Made by a program: the position numbers and the translations under genes. This document shows, piece after piece, positions 19,458 to 28,228 of a stretch of 64,000 nucleotides of DNA. A model generated the notes under the pieces. It did not search any database and had not been told where the DNA came from. It saw nothing but the letters and a program-made list of their open reading frames with translations. The stretch lies in the NCBI GenBank assembly GCA_012728415.1, contig JAAYFD010000047.1, forward strand, positions 1-64,000, given 5' to 3'. Numbering within the stretch: position 1 is the stretch's first letter; each line of letters opens with the position of its first letter. Source of the stretch: Gammaproteobacteria bacterium. GTDB taxonomy: Bacteria > Pseudomonadota > Gammaproteobacteria > Pseudomonadales > Pseudomonadaceae.

Positions 19458-20312
19458 ATGGCTGCACAACTAATCGATGGCAAGGCAATCGCTGCCACCA
19501 TTCGCCGAGATATCGCTGTATCTGTTGAGAATCACATTGCTGCCGGGCGGCGCGCGCCCAGCCTGGCGGTAATTCTGGTTGGTAATGATCCGGCTTCGCA
19601 AGTGTATGTTGCCCATAAGCGCAAGGATTGCGAACAGGTGGGTATCGAGTCGATTGCCCATGATTTGCCAGAGACAACCACCCAGGAAGAGCTGACCGCC
19701 CTGATTGACAGCCTTAATGCTGATGGTGATGTGGACGGCATTTTGCTACAGTTGCCATTGCCGGCTCACCTTGATTCCTCGCCGTTACTGGAGCGCATAG
19801 ATCCGCGCAAGGATGTCGATGGTTTTCATCCCTATAATCTTGGACGGCTGGCCCAGCGCATGCCGATGCTGCGCCCCTGCACCCCCAAGGGCATCATTGC
19901 CTTGCTGGACAGCACAGGGGTCGATCTGCATGGCCTGGATGCGGTTGTGGTTGGGGCATCCAATATTGTTGGCCGGCCGATGGCGCTGGAGCTGTTGCTG
20001 GCTGGCTGCACTACAACAGTTACCCACAGATTTACCAGAAACCTGGAAGAGCATGTGCGTCGTGCTGACCTGGTTGTGGTTGCTGTGGGCATTCCCGACC
20101 TGGTCAAGGGAGAGTGGATTAAGCCGGGCGCGATCGTCATAGATGTGGGCATCAACCGCACTGCCAGCGGCAAGCTGACTGGTGACGTAGGCTTTGAGGC
20201 GGCAGTGGAGCGGGCAGCCTGGATTACTCCTGTGCCTGGTGGAGTGGGGCCGATGACTCGTGCAGGCTTGCTGGAGAATACTTTGCAGGCTTATGAGGCC
20301 AGGTTGCAGTGA
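19458..20312 (+). CDS. folD: Bifunctional methylenetetrahydrofolate dehydrogenase/cyclohydrolase
   Basis: FolD converts 5,10-methylene-THF to 10-formyl-THF in two steps, supplying purine and formyl-Met synthesis. The 284-aa protein shows the active-site region [14 protein letters not shown] (catalytic Lys), the signature [13 protein letters not shown] and the NAD(P) fold [36 protein letters not shown] closes the enzyme. ATG 19458 gives the usual N-terminus ([16 protein letters not shown]); the longer frame upstream runs through leader sequence. A terminator follows the stop. Confidence 0.97.
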   Translation: MAAQLIDGKAIAATIRRDIAVSVENHIAAGRRAPSLAVILVGNDPASQVYVAHKRKDCEQVGIESIAHDLPETTTQEELTALIDSLNADGDVDGILLQLPLPAHLDSSPLLERIDPRKDVDGFHPYNLGRLAQRMPMLRPCTPKGIIALLDSTGVDLHGLDAVVVGASNIVGRPMALELLLAGCTTTVTHRFTRNLEEHVRRADLVVVAVGIPDLVKGEWIKPGAIVIDVGINRTASGKLTGDVGFEAAVERAAWITPVPGGVGPMTRAGLLENTLQAYEARLQ

Positions 20313-20315
20313 CAC

Positions 20316-20344
20316 ATACCGGGGATGTTACCCCGGTATTTTTG
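20316..20344 (+). terminator. Rho-independent terminator of folD
   Basis: ATACCGGGG/CCCCGGTAT forms a perfect nine-base-pair stem around ATGTTA, followed by TTTTT. The convergent csrA stop codon lies directly beyond it. Confidence 0.93.
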
Positions 20345-20521
20345 TCATCCCTTGCGTTTTTTTGCCTGCAGCTGTTGATATATCTCTTCGCGGTGTACAG
20401 GTATGTGTTCGGGGGCGCTGATGCCCAGGCGAACCTGGTTGTCGCGGCTGGACAGAACCTTGATGCAAATGTTGTCGCCGATGCGGATTGTTTCGTTGAC
20501 CTGGCGTGAAAGGACGAGCAT
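20345..20521 (-). CDS. csrA: CsrA/RsmA-family carbon storage regulator (58 aa)
   Basis: Translation of the minus strand gives MLVLSRQVNETIRIGDNI, then KVLSSRDNQVRLGISAPEHI and PVHREEIYQQLQ, ending in a basic AKKRKG tail. This is a full-length CsrA (usual 58-65 aa) with the RNA-binding residues in the LSRQ N-terminal strand and the VHREEIY segment. CsrA binds GGA motifs in mRNA leaders and controls translation and stability. A main rsmA copy in pseudomonads sits near tRNA genes and mgtE, just outside the left edge here, so this may be a second paralogue of the RsmA/RsmN/RsmE sort. It is convergent with folD. The gene is easy to miss because it is so short. Confidence 0.93.
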   Translation of the reverse strand: MLVLSRQVNETIRIGDNICIKVLSSRDNQVRLGISAPEHIPVHREEIYQQLQAKKRKG

Positions 20522-20826
20522 GCTTTTCTCCCTGCTTGCTGAATCTGATGGCCTGCTTTGTTTGGCTTCGTTAACCGGCTTTGGCGACTGACACTTTCAT
20601 GTCATATTGCAGATCTGTCGTTATGGGCTAGCCATGACTTATTGCAGCCCGTGCACGAACCCTTGATCGCCTTCCGGCCTGAGTCGGCCAGCCGTACAGG
20701 CCATTAGCGGCTCCTGCCGCTGGGCAGTCTCGCCCGGTCGGGCTTAACTGCTGGTTAAGGCTTAACTTTAACTGCTGGCGGGGTCAGTTACAATAGGCCG
20801 GACTGAAATCCAGTACTGTGCGCTGC
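20522..20826. other. Divergent intergenic region between csrA and the small HTH-like gene
   Basis: No gene is visible. It should contain both promoters. Small inverted repeats are present, such as AGCGGC-TCCT-GCCGCT around 20704-20719 and an imperfect direct repeat of GGCTTAACT/GGCTTAACTTTAACTG near 20740-20773. I could not fix promoter boxes. Confidence 0.4.
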
Positions 20827-21207
20827 ATGGAAAATATACGACAGCATTTCGCACGGGAACTGGCCAGGGCACTGGAACAGGCTGGCCTGGAGGCCAAGCC
20901 GGCAGTTCTGGAACGTGAGTTTAATCTGCGGTTTCGTGGTGAGCCCGTGACTTATCATGGTGTGCGCCGCTGGCTGCAGGGCGAAACATTGCCGACCATC
21001 GACAAGCTGCAACTGCTGTCCAGCTGGCTAGGCGTGATTATTGAGCCTTTTATTCCGGCCAGCAGCGGTCACGCTGCAGAAGAGCAGTCACTGACGTATG
21101 CAGCCAGCCAGACCGACCAGGATGTTATCCAGGCTTATTTGTGCCTGGACGAAAATAAGCGCAAGGCTGTCGCCCAGGTTATTTTTCTGCTGGCCAAACA
21201 GCATTGA
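20827..21207 (+). CDS. Small DNA-binding protein, XRE/HTH-like
   Basis: A 126-aa protein with a helix-turn-helix-like region at about residues 15-70 (VLEREFNLRFRGEPVTYHGVRRWLQGETLPTIDKLQLLSSWLGV). The order resembles proteins in which the HTH is interrupted by a short beta insertion (NLRFRGEPV) before a helix that selects a growth-phase or phage-repressor-like fold. The C-terminal part (residues 95-126) is helical. I cannot assign a target; it lies divergent from csrA and convergent with hemN. ATG 20827 is preferred over an in-frame GTG at 20818. Confidence 0.65.
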   Translation: MENIRQHFARELARALEQAGLEAKPAVLEREFNLRFRGEPVTYHGVRRWLQGETLPTIDKLQLLSSWLGVIIEPFIPASSGHAAEEQSLTYAASQTDQDVIQAYLCLDENKRKAVAQVIFLLAKQH

Positions 21208-21341
21208 GCAGTTTGGCCGGAAGCGTCCAGAATATCTGAGAGGCGGGAAGGATGTCAGGAGCGAGCCCGTCAAGGCCGATTCGTGCAAGGACAGCAGTGG
21301 GCCGGTGCCGCTCTTGGCTCCGGCCGCGGGGCCTGGTGTTT

Positions 21342-22727
21342 TTATACTGTGCGTGAAAAACGCCCTTGCTGGTTATCCCCCAGGTAGGCATCAAAGGCCA
21401 TGGCCACATTACGCATCATCAGGTTGCCCTTGGGCAGCAGGATGATATCGGTATCGGTGATTTTCACCAGCTTGTCTGCCACTGGCTCCTGCAACTGCCT
21501 GAGGGCATCGGCAAAGTATTCATCAAACTTGATGCCATGGGCTTGTTCGATATCCGGTATGTGGATGCGCTCGTGGCACATCAGCGAGCTGATAACGTCA
21601 CGGCGAATGCGGTCATCTTCGTTCAACTCGTAGCCGCGGTGCAGCGGCAGTTTGTTGTCACGCAGCATGCTGTAATACAGCGACAGCTCCTTGACGTTTT
21701 GGCTGTAGGTATCGGCGATTTTGCCGATTGAGGATGAGCCCAGGCCAATGATGTCGCAGTCGGCATGCGTTGAATAGCCCTGGAAGTTGCGTTGCAGCGT
21801 GCCTTCATTGCGGGCAATGACCAGCTCGTCATCGGGCAGGGCAAAGTGGTCCATGCCAATATACACATAGCCAGCGCTGCACAGCCGGTTAATGGTCAGC
21901 TCCAGCAATTCCAGCTTGCGTTCCGGTGGCGGCATGTGCTCAGGCTTGATCAGGCGCTGGGCGCGGACCAGGTGCGGCAGGTGGGCATAGCTGTAGGCGG
22001 AGATGCGCTCAGGGCGCAGCTCAATGATCTTGTCCAGGGTGGTGTTGAAACTTTCCACCGTCTGTAGCGGCAGGCCGTAGATCAGGTCAACGCTGGTGGC
22101 GCGAAAGCCGTATTCGCGGGCTGCATGGATCAGTGAGGTAACCTGCTCGTCGCTCTGGATGCGGTTGACTGCCGCCTGTACGTCTGGGTCAAAATCCTGT
22201 ACGCCAAAGCTCAGGCGGTTAAAGCCCAGGTCGCGCAGGTGCTTGAGCTGGTCGGGCGAAATGGTGCGTGGATCCACCTCCATGGAAAACTGGCGGCTGT
22301 CATCGCTGTCCAGGTTGAAGGCTTCGCCCAGGCATTGCATCAGGTCGGCCAGCTGCTCGCTGGTCAGGTAGGTCGGGGTGCCACCACCAAAGTGCAGCTG
22401 GATGACTTTACGTGTGCGGTCAAACAGCTTGCCCTGCATGTGAATTTCTTTTTTCAGGTAATCAAGATATTCAACCGCGCGGCTGGTTTTCTGGGTGATG
22501 ATTTTGTTGCAGGCGCAGTAGTAGCACAGGCTCTGGCAGAACGGGATATGAACATACAAAGACAGCGCTTTGGCCGGAGCCTTGTTGCTGCGGGCAGCGG
22601 CAGCACGATAGTTGTCTTCGACAAACAGGGTGTGAAATTGTGGAGCGGTAGGGTAGGACGTGTACCTTGGGCCTGGCTGGTCGTATTTTTTTACCAGGGC
22701 TCGGTCGAAACTGGGTATTTGCTCCAT
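21342..22727 (-). CDS. hemN: Oxygen-independent coproporphyrinogen III dehydrogenase
   Basis: HemN is a radical-SAM enzyme that converts coproporphyrinogen III to protoporphyrinogen IX without O2. The 461-aa protein has RYTSYPTAPQFH at the N-terminus, the CxxxCxxC cluster motif at C64/C68/C71 (CQSLCYYCAC; C73 is the extra HemN cysteine), GGGTPTYL for SAM and a HemN C-terminal domain (HERIHIPDIEQ to the end). Length is standard. In pseudomonads hemN is normally under Anr control; I see only a poor half-site upstream. Confidence 0.96.
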   Translation of the reverse strand: MEQIPSFDRALVKKYDQPGPRYTSYPTAPQFHTLFVEDNYRAAAARSNKAPAKALSLYVHIPFCQSLCYYCACNKIITQKTSRAVEYLDYLKKEIHMQGKLFDRTRKVIQLHFGGGTPTYLTSEQLADLMQCLGEAFNLDSDDSRQFSMEVDPRTISPDQLKHLRDLGFNRLSFGVQDFDPDVQAAVNRIQSDEQVTSLIHAAREYGFRATSVDLIYGLPLQTVESFNTTLDKIIELRPERISAYSYAHLPHLVRAQRLIKPEHMPPPERKLELLELTINRLCSAGYVYIGMDHFALPDDELVIARNEGTLQRNFQGYSTHADCDIIGLGSSSIGKIADTYSQNVKELSLYYSMLRDNKLPLHRGYELNEDDRIRRDVISSLMCHERIHIPDIEQAHGIKFDEYFADALRQLQEPVADKLVKITDTDIILLPKGNLMMRNVAMAFDAYLGDNQQGRFSRTV

Positions 22728-22930
22728 CTTCTGATTACCTCGAAACTAAACATTGACAGGCTGTATATTAGGGCCTGAAGGCAGGCTTGCTGAGCGTGCT
22801 GGCCCTCCAAAAGAGAGCCAAGATTACCCCAGACGCCGGCAAAAACGGTAAAATAACCGATCTTGATTGATTTAACACAACTTTGGCCATGCCGGGCCGT
22901 CGGGAATGAGAAGGCAGGGGGTCTTTAAGG

Positions 22931-24487
22931 TTGAGGTCATTTTGGGTGACGCTGGTGTCGCTGTTTGTATTGTCCGGGTGTACAGGCTTGCCCAAGCCGG
23001 TTGAACGCCTGCCCGAGCAAGGCATCTCCCGTGATGAAGCGCGCAATACCTCGATTGCCCGCTCGTTGCGGCCGATGCTGGACAGCCGGAAGCCCGGGCT
23101 GAGCGGCATTTATCCTCTGGTGGAGGCGGATGATGCCTTTGCTGCCCGCATGTTGATGGCGCGCCATGCCGAGCGCTCGCTGGATGTGCAGTATTATATC
23201 TGGCGTCCGGACATGACCGGATTGATGCTGCTTGAGGCTTTGCACGAGGCGGCCGACCGCGGCGTGCGGGTTCGCCTGTTGCTGGATGACAACAACACTG
23301 CCGGTATTGAGCCCTTTCTGCTGGCCATGCACGCTCATCCCAATATTGAAGTACGGCTGTTTAACCCTTTCGTGATTCGCCGTGGGCGCTGGCTCAACTT
23401 CGTCACCGATTTTGCTCGCGTAAACCGGCGCATGCACAACAAAAGCTTTACCGTCGATGGTTCGGCAACCATCGTTGGCGGGCGCAACATTGGCGACGAA
23501 TATTTTGGTGCGGCTGACGATTTCCTGTTTGCCGATCTGGATGTGCTTGCTGTAGGGGCAGTGGTGCCGAAAGTATCACAAGACTTTGACAGATACTGGA
23601 ACAGTCCGGCAGCTTATAGACTGTCTGACATTCTTGCGCGCCGCCATAGTGGGGTTTCGCTGGCCCGGCTGGCCGAACAGGCTGAGCAGATTTCCCGCAG
23701 TCCAGCGGCCGAAGAATACCTGGAGTCGTTGCGCGAGACCGACCTGCTGGCCCGGCTGATGGCTGGCGAGCTGGAATTCGAGTGGGCGCCAGTGCGCATG
23801 GTCAGTGACGCGCCGGGAAAGGTCTGGCACAAGCACCGTAAAGACAGCCTGCTGGTGCGCCAGCTGCAGGAGATCATCGGCAATCCAAGGCAGGATGTTG
23901 AGCTGGTCTCACCTTATTTTGTACCTACGGCGGCAGGTGTTGACGCTTTTGCCTGGCTGGTGCAAAACGGAGTGGAGGTTCGTGTACTGACCAACTCGCT
24001 GGCAGCCACTGATGTGGCGTTTGTACACGCCGGCTATGCGCGCCGGCGCAAGGCGCTGTTGCGCGCCGGGGTCCAGCTGTATGAGCTGAGTCATGTTCGT
24101 TCAGTGCAGGCCGCGCAGGCGGGACGGCGCAAACGGGGCAGGCTGCTTGGCAGTTCGGGCTCAAGCTTGCATGCCAAAACCTTTTCCGTGGACGGGCAGT
24201 ATGTCTTTGTCGGCTCCTTCAATTTTGATCCGCGCTCGGCCAATCTCAATACGGAGCTGGGGTTTGTTATTGACAGCCCGGGCCTGGCCCTGAGTATTCG
24301 TCGCGCTTTCGATGAGGAAATACCTGATCAGGCGTACCGTTTGAGCCTGGACGACAAGGGCCGGTTGCGCTGGACTGTACGCGACGAAGGCCGGCTGCGG
24401 GTTTATCATAGTGAACCGAAAAGCGGACTGCTGCGCAGGGCCGGTGTGCGCTTTTTGTCCTGGCTGCCAATCGAGAGCTTGCTGTAA
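22931..24487 (+). CDS. Phospholipase D-family lipoprotein, cardiolipin synthase ClsC-like
   Basis: A 518-aa protein with a lipobox LSGC (C17) after a short hydrophobic signal, and two PLD/HKD active sites: HNKSFTVDG (H169, K171) followed by GGRNIGDEYF, and HAKTFSVDG (H414, K416) followed by GSFNFDPRS. This layout matches ClsC/YmdC-type synthases, which make cardiolipin from phosphatidylglycerol plus phosphatidylethanolamine. The start is uncertain: TTG 22931 gives the best signal peptide, whereas a GTG five codons later has GAGG at better spacing but leaves a very short signal. Confidence 0.88.
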   Translation: MRSFWVTLVSLFVLSGCTGLPKPVERLPEQGISRDEARNTSIARSLRPMLDSRKPGLSGIYPLVEADDAFAARMLMARHAERSLDVQYYIWRPDMTGLMLLEALHEAADRGVRVRLLLDDNNTAGIEPFLLAMHAHPNIEVRLFNPFVIRRGRWLNFVTDFARVNRRMHNKSFTVDGSATIVGGRNIGDEYFGAADDFLFADLDVLAVGAVVPKVSQDFDRYWNSPAAYRLSDILARRHSGVSLARLAEQAEQISRSPAAEEYLESLRETDLLARLMAGELEFEWAPVRMVSDAPGKVWHKHRKDSLLVRQLQEIIGNPRQDVELVSPYFVPTAAGVDAFAWLVQNGVEVRVLTNSLAATDVAFVHAGYARRRKALLRAGVQLYELSHVRSVQAAQAGRRKRGRLLGSSGSSLHAKTFSVDGQYVFVGSFNFDPRSANLNTELGFVIDSPGLALSIRRAFDEEIPDQAYRLSLDDKGRLRWTVRDEGRLRVYHSEPKSGLLRRAGVRFLSWLPIESLL

Positions 24488-24598
24488 GCTGAAAAACTCT
24501 GGCGACAGGATGGATATTTCTGTCCAAGCCGAATAGAATGCATCCCTTTGATTCCAAGGTCGGTCCGTCTGACCATGTCTATTCAACGAGGATTACCC

Positions 24599-25945
24599 AT
24601 GCAAGTTTCAGTAGAAAGCACCTCTGCTCTCGAGCGTCGAATGACTGTTGGCGTTCCTGCCGAGCGTATCGAAGCAGAAGTTACCAAGCGCCTGCAGCGC
24701 ACTGCACGCCAGGCCAAGGTGCCGGGCTTCCGTCCGGGCAAGGTGCCCATGAACATCATTCGTCAGCGCTACGAGGCTGATGCGCGCCAGGACGTGCTGG
24801 GTGATGTGATTCAAAGCTCTTTCTACGAAGCTGTAATTGCCGAAAAGCTGAACCCTGCCGGTCAGCCTGCCATCGAGCCGAAAGTCTTTGAAAAAGACAA
24901 GGACCTGGAGTATGTCGCCACTTTCGAGGTGTACCCTGAGTTTGAGGTGGGCGGACTGGAAAACATCAAGATTGAGCGCCTGCAGGCCGAGGTGGCCGAC
25001 AGCGACATTGACAACATGCTGGATATCCTGCGCAAACAAAATACCCGCTATGTTGCCGTTGACCGTGCTGCAGCCAGGGACGACCAGCTCAATATCGACT
25101 TTGTCGGCCGTATTGACGGCGAGGAGTTTGCCGGTGGCAGCGCCCAGGGAGTGGCCATTGTACTGGGTTCGGGCAACATGATTCCGGGTTTTGAAGAAGC
25201 CCTTGAAGGAGCGGTGGCCGGTGAAGAGCGTGTCATCAACCCGAGCTTTCCCGAGAACTACCAGAACGAAGAACTGGCTGGCAAAGAGGCCGAGTTCACC
25301 GTCAAGATCAACGCTGTGGAAGAGCCAACCCTGCCCGAGCTGGATGATGAGTTTTTCACCCTGTTTGGCATGACCGAAGGCGGCCTGGAAGGCTTCCGCG
25401 AAGAAGTCAGGAAAAACATGCAGCGCGAGCTGAAACAGGCGCTGACCAACAAACTGAAAATTCAGGTAATGGACGGCTTGCTGGCGCAAAACGCCATTGA
25501 GGTGCCCAAGGCTCTGGTTGACAGCGAAAACTACCGTCTGCGCGTCCAGGCAGTGCAGCAGTTTGGCGGCCAGATGAAAGCCGAGCAGCTGCCGGCAGAA
25601 ATGTTCAGCGAGCAAGCCAAGCGCCGGGTCAGCCTGGGCCTGCTGGTGGCGCAAATGGTCAAGCAGTTTGAAATAGAAGCGGACGAAGACCGTGTCCGCA
25701 GTACCATTGAAGATATGGCTTCCGCCTACCAGGAGCCACAGCAGGTTGTTGACTGGTACTACAAGAACGAGCAACAACTGGAAGATGTGCGGGCCCTGGT
25801 TCTGGAGGAGCAGGTTGTTGAAACTGTTCTGGCCAAGGCTGACGTAACCGACAAGGCGGTGCCGTACGAAGAAGCGGTCAAGCCCGAAGCACCGGCCGCT
25901 CCAGCCGGCAAAGAAGCTGAAGCAGAGTCTGCGGACGAGGCCTGA
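24599..25945 (+). CDS. tig: Trigger factor chaperone
   Basis: A 448-aa ribosome-associated peptidyl-prolyl isomerase. The N-terminal ribosome-binding domain holds the signature near GFRPGKVP (here [13 protein letters not shown], about residues 43-55). The FKBP-like domain spans about residues 160-245 ([19 protein letters not shown] to [17 protein letters not shown]) and the C-terminal arms follow. The Ala/Glu-rich tail ([19 protein letters not shown]) is common in pseudomonads. ATG 24599 follows CGAGGATTACCC. A TAGAAT hexamer at 24534-24539 could be its -10 box. It begins the tig-clpP-clpX-lon block. Confidence 0.97.
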   Translation: MQVSVESTSALERRMTVGVPAERIEAEVTKRLQRTARQAKVPGFRPGKVPMNIIRQRYEADARQDVLGDVIQSSFYEAVIAEKLNPAGQPAIEPKVFEKDKDLEYVATFEVYPEFEVGGLENIKIERLQAEVADSDIDNMLDILRKQNTRYVAVDRAAARDDQLNIDFVGRIDGEEFAGGSAQGVAIVLGSGNMIPGFEEALEGAVAGEERVINPSFPENYQNEELAGKEAEFTVKINAVEEPTLPELDDEFFTLFGMTEGGLEGFREEVRKNMQRELKQALTNKLKIQVMDGLLAQNAIEVPKALVDSENYRLRVQAVQQFGGQMKAEQLPAEMFSEQAKRRVSLGLLVAQMVKQFEIEADEDRVRSTIEDMASAYQEPQQVVDWYYKNEQQLEDVRALVLEEQVVETVLAKADVTDKAVPYEEAVKPEAPAAPAGKEAEAESADEA

Positions 25946-25973
25946 CCCAGGGCCGCCGAGCTTTGCAGCCGGG

Positions 25974-26003
25974 ACACAAGCCAGCCTTAGTGCTGGCTTG
26001 TGT
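25974..26003. other. Perfect 12-bp hairpin between tig and clpP
   Basis: ACACAAGCCAGC and GCTGGCTTGTGT pair perfectly around CTTAGT. No T run follows, so it is not a classical terminator. It may slow polymerase, protect the tig mRNA 3' end or set the ratio between tig and clpP. Confidence 0.6.
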
Positions 26004-26041
26004 GCCTGGGGACATCAACAACATTAGAAGGCAGTCGACCC

Positions 26042-26671
26042 ATGACAGAATCAATCTTTATGCAGGATCCGCACAACATCCAGGCCGCAGGCGGGCTGGT
26101 CCCCATGGTGGTTGAGCAGACATCCCGTGGCGAGCGTGCTTACGATATCTATTCACGCCTGCTCAAGGAGCGCATCATTTTTCTGGTGGGTCCGGTCGAG
26201 GATTACATGGCTAACCTGGTGGTTGCACAGCTGCTGTTCCTTGAGGCTGAAAACCCCGACAAAGATATTCATTTGTACATCAACTCGCCGGGCGGATCGG
26301 TAACTGCCGGCATGTCCATCTATGACACCATGCAGTTCATCAAGCCGGATGTATCCACTACATGCATCGGCCAGGCGGCCAGCATGGGTGCGCTGTTGCT
26401 GGCTGGTGGCACTGCGGGCAAGCGCTTCTGCCTGCCGCACTCGCGGGTGATGATTCACCAGCCGCTGGGTGGCTTCCGTGGCCAGGCATCGGATATCGAG
26501 ATCCATGCCCGCGAGATTCTCCATATCCGCGAGCGTCTGAACCAGGTATTGGCCCACCATACAGGCCAGCCGCTGGACGTGATTGCGCGGGATACCGATC
26601 GTGACAACTTCATGAGCGGCGACGAAGCCGTCGAGTACGGCCTGATTGACCAGGTGGTAAGCAAACGTTAA
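26042..26671 (+). CDS. clpP: ATP-dependent Clp protease proteolytic subunit
   Basis: A 209-aa serine peptidase that assembles as a tetradecamer and degrades substrates fed by ClpX or ClpA. The catalytic triad is visible: S114 in [12 protein letters not shown]139 in [12 protein letters not shown] and the Asp in DTDRDNF. A short propeptide precedes [10 protein letters not shown], where mature ClpP normally starts. I chose ATG 26042 ([10 protein letters not shown]); the longer frame from 26000 runs through the tig-clpP hairpin. Confidence 0.97.
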   Translation: MTESIFMQDPHNIQAAGGLVPMVVEQTSRGERAYDIYSRLLKERIIFLVGPVEDYMANLVVAQLLFLEAENPDKDIHLYINSPGGSVTAGMSIYDTMQFIKPDVSTTCIGQAASMGALLLAGGTAGKRFCLPHSRVMIHQPLGGFRGQASDIEIHAREILHIRERLNQVLAHHTGQPLDVIARDTDRDNFMSGDEAVEYGLIDQVVSKR

Positions 26672-26718
26672 GGCTGCTGCCCATGCAGGGCAACCGGCTG
26701 ACGAAGCAGGATAAGTGA

Positions 26719-27999
26719 ATGACAAACATGCAAAAAGGCGAAGACAAGGGCAAGCTGTTGTACTGCTCTTTCTGTGGCAAGAGCCAGCACGAAGTACGCA
26801 AGCTGATTGCCGGTCCTTCCGTGTTCATTTGTGACGAATGTGTTGATCTGTGTATTGAGATCATCCGCGAGGAAACCGAAGAAGCGGCAGGTGATGAAAG
26901 CTCCGACAAGCTGCCGACTCCAAAAGAAATCAGCGCAGTGCTTGACCAGTATGTCATAGGTCAGGACAAGGCCAAAAAAGTACTGGCTGTTGCGGTTTAT
27001 AACCATTACAAACGCTTGCACAGCCGCGAGCGCAAGCGTGATGATGTCGAGCTGGGCAAGAGCAACATCCTGCTGATCGGCCCGACGGGCTCAGGCAAGA
27101 CCCTGCTGGCGCAGACTCTGGCGCGTTTGCTCAATGTTCCGTTCACCATTGCCGATGCGACAACATTGACGGAAGCCGGCTATGTTGGTGAAGACGTGGA
27201 AAACGTCATCCAGAAATTGCTGCAGCAGTGTGATTATGATGTAGAAAAGGCCCAGATGGGCATCATCTACCTAGATGAGATCGACAAGATCACCCGCAAG
27301 TCGGAAAACCCGTCGATCACCCGTGATGTGTCCGGCGAGGGCGTACAGCAAGCGCTGCTTAAACTGATCGAAGGTACAGTGGCTTCCATTCCGCCACAGG
27401 GTGGCCGCAAGCATCCACAGCAGGAGTTCCTGCAAGTGGACACCTCCAACATCCTGTTCATCTGTGGTGGTGCGTTTGCCGGTCTGGAAAAGATCATTCA
27501 GGCCCGCTCTGAAAAAGGCGGCATAGGCTTTGGTGCCGAAGTGCGCAGCAAGGAACTGGACAAAAAAATTGGCGAGACCCTGTTGAATGTCGAGCCGGAT
27601 GACCTGGTCAGGTTTGGCCTGATTCCTGAGCTGATTGGCCGCTTGCCCGTGATTGCTACGCTGGAAGAGCTGGATGAGGACGCGCTGGTACGCATTCTGA
27701 GTGAGCCGCGCAATGCGCTGGTCAAACAGTATGCGAAACTGTTTGACATGGAAGATGTCGAGCTGGAGTTCCGCCCGGATGCCCTGCAGGCAGTGGCTGC
27801 GCGCGCGCTGGAACGCAAGACGGGCGCAAGGGGCTTGCGCTCCATCCTGGAGGAAATCCTGCTGGATACCATGTTTGAAATACCCTCTGTCAAAAACGTC
27901 AGCAAAGTGGTGGTTGACGAAAGCGTAATCAAGGGCGATACCCAGCCAATGATGATCTACCGTTCGGATGAACTGCCGAAGGTTTCATCCGAGTCCTGA
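26719..27999 (+). CDS. clpX: ATP-dependent Clp protease ATP-binding subunit
   Basis: A 426-aa AAA+ unfoldase. An N-terminal zinc domain (CSFCGK and CDECVDLC) precedes Walker A GPTGSGKT, Walker [11 protein letters not shown] and the ClpP-docking loop with IGF (residues in [11 protein letters not shown]). The sensor-2 region [18 protein letters not shown] completes the module. It starts 47 bp after clpP, most likely in the same transcript, and ends in a strong terminator. Confidence 0.98.
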   Translation: MTNMQKGEDKGKLLYCSFCGKSQHEVRKLIAGPSVFICDECVDLCIEIIREETEEAAGDESSDKLPTPKEISAVLDQYVIGQDKAKKVLAVAVYNHYKRLHSRERKRDDVELGKSNILLIGPTGSGKTLLAQTLARLLNVPFTIADATTLTEAGYVGEDVENVIQKLLQQCDYDVEKAQMGIIYLDEIDKITRKSENPSITRDVSGEGVQQALLKLIEGTVASIPPQGGRKHPQQEFLQVDTSNILFICGGAFAGLEKIIQARSEKGGIGFGAEVRSKELDKKIGETLLNVEPDDLVRFGLIPELIGRLPVIATLEELDEDALVRILSEPRNALVKQYAKLFDMEDVELEFRPDALQAVAARALERKTGARGLRSILEEILLDTMFEIPSVKNVSKVVVDESVIKGDTQPMMIYRSDELPKVSSES

Positions 28000-28013
28000 T
28001 CCAGCTTCAGCAT

Positions 28014-28040
28014 AAAAAGGGCCTTGAAGGCCCTTTTTGC
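28014..28040 (+). terminator. Rho-independent terminator of clpX
   Basis: AAAAAGGGCC/GGCCCTTTTT pairs perfectly around TTGAA and ends in a T run. It separates the clpPX transcript from lon. Confidence 0.93.
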
Positions 28041-28152
28041 GTCTATGGACTATGCTGGTGTCATGTGCTGTCAGTACTGGCGACCAGTGGCGTGGTTCCG
28101 GACATATCTGCTGTGCTGACTGTCCGGCAGGCGCGCTCTTGCTCCCGGCAAG

Positions 28153-28180
28153 CTTGTATTTGAATAAATAGCCCCCATAT
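28153..28180 (+). promoter_or_regulatory. Sigma-32 heat-shock promoter of lon
   Basis: CTTGTAT (28153-28159), a 13-base spacer and CCCCATAT (28173-28180) match the sigma-32 consensus CTTGAAA-N11-16-CCCCATNT with two mismatches, both in the -35 box. The -10 ends 48 bp before the lon ATG. This agrees with heat-shock control of lon in other proteobacteria. Confidence 0.8.
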
Positions 28181-28228
28181 CAAGGCAAAGTGTTTTATGC
28201 GGCCAGACACCGCTAGTGAGATATGTTT

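Noticed and set aside
22862-22880. Anr/FNR box upstream of hemN
   Set aside because: TTGATTGATTTAAC has only one good half of TTGAT-N4-ATCAA and lies about 130 bp from the start codon.
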